DNA from: Haliclystus octoradiatus
Taxonomy: Eukaryota > Cnidaria > Staurozoa > Stauromedusae > Haliclystidae
Reading direction: 5' to 3'
Assembly (NCBI GenBank): GCA_916610825.1
Contig: OU744446.1
Location: 12,892,538-12,956,537, forward strand
Length of the DNA: 64,000 nt
Positions 57,901 through 64,000 of this stretch are shown here, one piece after another (positions within the stretch are counted from its first letter, which is position 1; every line of letters begins with the position of its first letter). The position numbers and the translations under genes are program-made. Below the pieces are notes generated by a model. That model was not told the origin of the DNA. It ran no database searches and saw nothing but the letters and a program-made list of their open reading frames with translations.

Positions 57901-60900
57901 TGTGAGGTAAATTGGAATATTAGTTCATCATCAGACTCAACAAAGTTGTTTATAATTGTAAAATACAAAATCAGATCAGCAAACAATCTTCTTTTTCCTG
58001 ATATCTAGATCTATATTTTCAATACATTGATTGTTTGCTAATGCTCAATGAGGATCTATGAAGTACTGTAAATCATTCTCTTAGTAAATTTTGAACAAGA
58101 TCTCACATCCACAACAATATTTTCATTGAATCAAGCCATTCATTTCAAATATTGTGGGGAAATGTGTTTAAAATCCCATATAATATTAATATAATCCCAT
58201 ATATATCCATTATTAATCCAATATTAATCCCATATATATGAATTATTTGTAATAATCTGCTGTTGTGATTAATGTTATGATTGATTAATGAATACATTTT
58301 CAATCTGAAGTTTCATTAATTTAATATTTTGTTTCTCTGTAGAGTTCATTCTTATAGCAATTGAGGTATGTATGACACGTATGAGTTTCAATTGTGTGGC
58401 TCCATCCTGATTAATGTATTTACCTTTCCATTAAGTAATAAGCACACACAGTCACAATGGTTTATTCAAATCGAGGGTCACATCTTTCAATCAGCTTTGA
58501 TCAAACATACTAGTAAAATATCATTTGACGTCTGTCATTTTATGCACTCACCAATTATTAAAATTTACAATTCAAATTTAAAAACGCTATAGGGTTATCA
58601 GACAAGTTTGGCTCTGTGTGTTAGATTGATTAAAGGTAGATTGACAATTGAATGATATTCAATCTGAATAAAATTACAATGATCTTACTCTGATCCATAG
58701 CTCAACTGTCACATCTGAAAACTTCAATGATGAAAAATTATATTGGCAGATCCAGTTAACTAAAATTTTGACTCTCTAGTCTCCAATCATGCTACTGTAC
58801 AATGGTTGCTATCTACACAGTTTCTACTTTACTTTACTTTACTAATTTGTATTGTCTTTTAAGATCTGGAAATTGCATTTGTAGTATTGATCAAAGTCAC
58901 TGCATCTACCCTTCAAACATCTCACATGTTTTCAGCTAAATGTGCGCCAGTAATGCAATATGTATTGGTTTAACTCCTTTTTAAAGCATCATAGCTTAAT
59001 GACAAGAAATTCGTCCAGCCATAAAATGCACACAAGCTGCAAATCTTAAGGAACAATGTCTTGATAAGTTACAGATTCTAAACTTAGTAACATAATTTGC
59101 AGAACAGTCATGCAAAGCTCAGAATACGTTTTGGATACTGAAAACTTCACACAACAAGAGATCCCTGCACACTACCTCGTCTGGCACTCCTGCATAGGGT
59201 TGGTGATCATCAGACATGGCATATTTCTGGCATAAAACTCAAAGTCATATGTTTCATATTTGACTTTTATTCTATGAGTTTTATGAATATTTTCGTTGTA
59301 CACTGTGTTAGGATCTATGGATATCATAACCAAGCATGTTTCGTTACTTGAAACTATATAATGACTGACTTCCACTCATCTGGGTAAACGTATATAACTG
59401 AAGTCCTTTAACACAATTAGCGGACCTATTTATAGGCTCCGCTATCTACTTAATATGCATATATAAAAGAGGCTACATAATGAATGAGAGGCTAACCCTT
59501 ACAACTGTGCAAAGCTAGACAGGCCCTCTGTTATTTTTATATTGCATAACATTATACTATAAAAATATTAAATACTTCCAGTGGCTCCTTATGATTTTCT
59601 TACACCTTCCTCGTGCCTCATGACGCAAAACTCGTGTTTATATAACCCATATTGCACTTGTAAGAAAGTTTCAATACTTGATGTATAAAATAGAAATATC
59701 CTGAACGTATTTGACAAATTCTTCCTGTGAATGTATGATGACATGTATCGTTTTATTTTAACCAAGGTTTCACTTGTTCTATTTTAATGTAAAATTTGTA
59801 TTTATATTTTAGGGGCTGCTATTAACATTTGCTATTAATTATCAACGCAAATACAGATCATCAGGTTTGACTAAAAAGATGTATTGATATTACTAATTTA
59901 AAATTGTAATACAGTCCATGTCCACTGCTTGTCCTCATTATTTCCGGGATAATAACAAAATAAAACTGAGCGTCATGGCAATATCTGCTAGAAATATTTA
60001 ATGTTATTCAAGTAATGCAAATCAGCACCAAGGGTACATACATGTATAAAATCCTTCTTCTTAGTAAAACGGTTGGGTTGTGAAGCAAGCACACCAAGTA
60101 GAGCTAAATTTCAAAATCTTTATCAGATTTGACTGCCCCTCTGGTCTTGATTTCTTTACAATGTCTATCAATTGCTTACATTACGGATTTTAAAAATCTG
60201 AAAACCTGCTGAAAACTTACTGAATAGGCTACTGGATCGGGCATTTTCAGTAGCTTTCAAGTTTGAAATTTAAAGTGTGCATTTCAGTAGTTTTTCAGTA
60301 GAATGAGAAGAATCTAGAATTAGGTGTCTGGTGAATTTCAGTATGGTTTCAAACCAAATCCCATTACGGTACATTTTCAGGTTTTCAGAAGCGATTAAGT
60401 ATATCCAAGAATCATAGTGTCAAATAAATTCAGTCGATACTATCTTGTGCACTTCCCCCGGCCCCCACCTTACTTATTATCTCTGCAGCATAAAAATTAT
60501 TCATATTTTCCATTTATTTATAAAAACTCTTATTTTATCACTATTAACTGTTTTTGTGTGTTTTAAATATAACGATTGTTGTGCCAGTTTGATATAATGT
60601 ATTTAATATGACCATTGGACTCAAGTATTTGACAATGATGTCAATAAAAACAATTTTGTTTAAATTTCAGCTCGGATTAGTGAAGAAATTGATGCATATA
60701 GTAAAGCTGACCATTTAAATTCATCATGGATCCCAAGAGAAATCATTAATGTAAGTTAGTTGTGACAATTCACTTTGTATGATCTAGACATAAAAATTAA
60801 TGAGACTGTGTCTAAGTACAAAACTATGAGACATATCATTTGAAAGCAGTTCATTAGTTCATGAACAGGTCATAAAAGTTAGCCTATACAGGAAGTTTTG

Positions 60901-63530
60901 GATATTTCATAACAGAAAGTCCACAACAATGAGGGGATTAATGAACTGGAAAAATATTCATTGTTTCATGGACAGTTCCATCTATGAGTCTCATAAATGG
61001 TCCATGAACAGAACTAATTATCAGTCTGTGAACCGTCTATAAACATTTGTAAATTGTATTGTAAATAATGTTCACTTAAGAAAACAGCTCACAAACGTTT
61101 GATGGCCTACTTCATGGGCTTTCATGCATGGTGACTGGTGATTGATGAACAGCCCTATATATGCGTTTTGAAAATTGAGTTATTAATGTATTATGATTAT
61201 TAATATTTCACTGGGGCTCTATATGTCACAGTGTAAGGTGCTTAGCTCAGACTAGACTTATTTGTCCATTGGTATGGTTTCTAAATAAGTCACGGCGATA
61301 TTGAAGCACAGTTAACTATGTACTCTTACTCACATAATAATACTGGTTGACTTCTTCATTTATTTAGACAGTTTCGTATGATGGAGCATTAATTCTCTTC
61401 CAATCAGTTGCAGTTGTGATCGTCATTCTCATTTCTATATTTATGTAAGTATGATTTGCTCAATTCTCCAATTAACAAATACAGTTTTTTAGAGTTGAAA
61501 GACAAAGAGCAGAGTGCATGATGTTATCCTAAAAATTTCCAAATAAATGTACAGTCAAACCTGTTTTAAACGGACACCCAAGTGACTTAACTATTTTGTT
61601 CGGTTTAGACAGGTGTCCGGATTAGCAGGTTCAACTGTACCTCCAAGACACTACAATTGCTGTATTGAATGAAAACTCTAAATTGTCAAATTCACATCTA
61701 CTTAGATTTAGAAGTGATTCTTCTAATTTCTCAAAAGGAATCTACAATATAATCAAGCCTAAAAAGGCATGAAATTGATCATCGCGCCTTGCAGGCTCAA
61801 GTTGAAAAAGTGAATGCCATTTTTCAGTGCAATATAAAGGTTATATAAATAAAATGTTGCATCATGAGGCAGAAGGAGGACGTAATAAAATCGAGAGCTG
61901 CTACGGCGAGTGAATTTCTGAAGCTATAGCAACTCGAGTGTTTATATAACCCAACTGCACAAGAAAGTGTTAAAACTTGATTTATATTTTAAAATATCTT
62001 ATATCTTTACAACAAACCTTCCTCATCCATGTATGATGACAAATATTGCATCCATATGATTGTAAATTCTCACGAATTCCGAGCAATATGAGAAAACTTG
62101 AATTCCCGAACCATGTTTCAAAGCAATGTTTACCCGGGTTACCTTTCATCATCATGATCATGACATTCGTCTTCTTTTCGAATCACAAATTGAAGAATAT
62201 TTATATGGCGTTGTATTGACAGTGTTTGAATATTTGGGTTTTAATGAAAGTTTCACTCATTCTGTCTTATAATGTTACTAGCAATGATTTACCCGCGTTG
62301 CTGGTTTCAATTGTGGACAGAGTTGAATTTGGGAGATCCATGGGAAGATCCCTCGCATACAATAGCAGTTATGATGTAAGGCCGCAAAGACCGCAAAATA
62401 CATTTCCTTTAGATACGAAGAATACAAAAATAAAACAGCAAACCAAATAAAAACATAGATCATAGGCAGGGTCCAACAAAGTCCGGAAACTTGGTTTGCA
62501 GAGGGCTATGAGAATTCGAGAGGAAAAGGCAAAATGTTTAAATGTTAAGCTAAAATCAATAGAAAAATATGAAATATAAAATTTCAACTTTTTATGTCAT
62601 TTAAACTCATCACTAAAGATGAGAGCTGGCATTGGTGCTTGGTAGGTGGTTTTTTAGCATAGCGGCAATTGCCAGCAGGATGGCAGCATTTGTGTAGCAT
62701 GTGCATGCATCCTAAGCTGATAGCTAGCGTTGTGACCTGTCTCTGCCCCAAGACAAGAAGCAAGAAGAGCCACCATACCAAGCACCAGTCACACTGATCA
62801 TCAGTGGAAAAATTTAAAAGAAAAGCAGAGGAATACAAGTAAAAGATTGCAACAGCAAGCTTACCTTGAGAAAGAGAGGTCTCTTACCACATCTTTAATG
62901 GACGGACCTGTAGGGAATTGGGAGGGTGGGAGAAGTTGATTGATTATAACCAATGCAAATCATAAACTTCCCTTTTGTGATAATAGTAAGCCCTGTTTGG
63001 TAATGCTTCTGGGCACTATCACTAGCTGACAATGCAGAACTGTTAAGACAGCCGTTGTGGAACTATCACCTATGTAATGTAATACTGTATGAGGCTGTAG
63101 TCCTCTTCAGTGTTCCTCTAACTTTGCATAATAAATATTATCCACATTAAAATTACTGATCCATTGATCTAAAAAGTATAGGTTTGCAGAAGGTAAAACA
63201 TTTTGTTGAATCGTGATTACAGGTGATTCTAAAGATACTACTCTCATACATTTTGAAGGCAAGAGCGTGGAGTCCATGAAGCTCTGGCGTAATATACACA
63301 GGATAACTGTGTTTGACCACTGTTCAATGTCTCACAGAAATATCTTCTTTGATAACCAGATTGCACGTTTTTTATATTGTTGTAATTATTTTTATAGTAA
63401 ATCATCACATCCCATCAATTGGTTTTGGATCTATGTTGCTTTTATTTTGTCTGTCAAATTAACACAAATAGTGCTGAGCCTCTTCATTGCTATAAAATCA
63501 TCAACCGATGGACCTTCACTCGCAATGAAG
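54932..63530 (+). CDS. Multi-pass membrane protein, unknown function (3' end outside window)
   Basis: Ten exons join in frame: 54932-54995, 56176-56284, 56820-56903, 57644-57705, 58343-58365, 59813-59864, 60671-60750, 61368-61444, 63398-63530; a further exon is expected because 63530 ends at a donor (gtaaaa). Starting from the proposed MNVSCNVLVASR, the protein has a short N-terminal outside segment with an N-glycosylation site, then hydrophobic segments: TEAGVAFLLSCIIYLKF, ISNTWWIFYFCVIGIRCVI, FILIAIEGLLLTFAI, GALILFQSVAVVIVILISIF and WFWIYVAFILSVKLTQIVL. A hydrophilic loop (YRSSARISEEIDAYSKADHL) lies between the third and fourth. At least five membrane helices are visible. I do not recognise the family; a seven-helix receptor-like protein is possible. 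The first exon is the least certain. Confidence 0.65.
55505..55730. repeat. Dispersed repeat, uninterrupted copy (empty site)
   Basis: Same repeat as 42690-43110 but without the 192-bp MITE: 'tttttttcta' runs directly into 'tcggtaaatgtcactgctgc'. It lies in the first intron of the membrane-protein gene. Confidence 0.75.
56030..56125. repeat. Fragment of a pogo/Tigger-type repeat
   Basis: Ends with 'ggtggttgctataacaggat' then TTGACTGTA, the right-end pattern of the elements at 14469-15287 and 33443-33615. It lies just before the second exon of the membrane-protein gene, so the frame open across it is not coding. Confidence 0.45.
61552..61637. mobile_element. pogo/Tigger-type MITE, 86 bp
   Basis: TA|CAGTCAAACCTGTTTTAAAC at left and the inverted TTAGCAGGTTCAACTG|TA at right, with 'ggacaccca' and 'aggtgtcc' paired inside. 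It is short enough to be nearly all inverted repeat. Confidence 0.75.
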
Positions 63531-64000
63531 GTAAAATATTAATTGTAATTGATTAAACATAACTTACTCTGTAGAAATAGTCCATGAACATTAAATGGTC
63601 CAATTTCATCAATTATTTGTGGACTGTTCTAAAAACTTATTTAAAACAGGTCATTTAACGTTTATGGGCAGTTCATACTGTTCATGAACCTTTTAAAGAA
63701 CTTTTAATCATGAATTTTACAGACGTTCATAAACTGTTGACAAACCCTTATAAATATAAACAGTTCATGAACGGTCTATTTTTCATTAACGTTTTCATGA
63801 ACAGTTCTTGAAAAGGGGCCATCTGACGTCCAAGAACTGTTTTCATAGAGGTGAACGATTCATGATATGTTTCACATCCGATAGAACTCCAAATATATCA
63901 GGAAAGATTGCAACTAAAAAATGAAACCATACCATCATATCATTCAAACAAACTGTCTTATTAGTGAAGATACAACCAGGGCTTAGGGTAATCTACGTAA
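63531..64000. other. Intron with a diverged palindromic TTCATGAAC repeat
   Basis: After the last visible donor, 63575-63855 carries TTCATGAAC-type motifs and the 'cattaaatggtccaattt' core, with a degraded right end 'gaactgttttcatagaggtg'. No coding block was seen up to the window end. Confidence 0.5.

Noticed and set aside
63213-63397. Open frame before the exon at 63398
   Set aside because: Using the acceptor at 63222 puts a TGA in frame with the preceding exon. The acceptor at 63397 keeps phase and leads straight to a membrane helix.

Overview
The window is nuclear DNA from an invertebrate animal. It is AT-rich, its genes are split into many small GT-AG exons, and its introns are full of DNA transposons, one intact-ORF LINE and one Polinton (Maverick) remnant. 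The sequence alone does not fix the phylum. No prokaryotic features (operons, ribosome binding sites, CRISPR) are seen. I rebuilt the genes by joining exons by hand. Every junction quoted keeps reading frame, but none has transcript support.

Layout. (1) 594-3593 (+): the 3' part of a coiled-coil gene with a dynein-stalk-like (microtubule-binding) region. (2) 4292-34539 (+): a complete 29-exon gene for a SYCP2-family synaptonemal complex axial-element protein, about 1415 aa. Its introns hold a CR1/L2-type LINE with an open 961-codon ORF (7133-10018, -) sitting inside an older MITE, a 69-bp minisatellite, a 962-bp TTAA-flanked element, pogo/Tigger-type MITEs and many copies of a palindromic family built on TTCATGAAC. 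(3) 37947-39799 (+): a two-exon gene for a small, charged, probably myristoylated/palmitoylated protein, followed by a decayed duplicate of its second exon. (4) 42205-54638 (-): a complete 7-exon RIDA (RidA/UK114, reactive imine deaminase) gene, 134 aa. Its fourth intron contains a 6.24-kb internally deleted Polinton with 212-213-bp inverted repeats and a 6-bp target duplication. That Polinton is itself interrupted by a 207-bp TTAA-flanked MITE. (5) 54932-63530 (+): a divergent gene for an unrecognised multi-pass membrane protein that runs off the window.

The genes do not form an obvious pathway: the neighbours combine meiosis (SYCP2), metabolite repair (RIDA) and unknown functions. The most informative part is the layered transposon record: LINE in MITE, MITE in Polinton, Polinton in a RIDA intron, and a pogo-type MITE in a dispersed repeat whose empty site lies 12.8 kb away. 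Together these give relative insertion ages and target-site rules that can be read directly.
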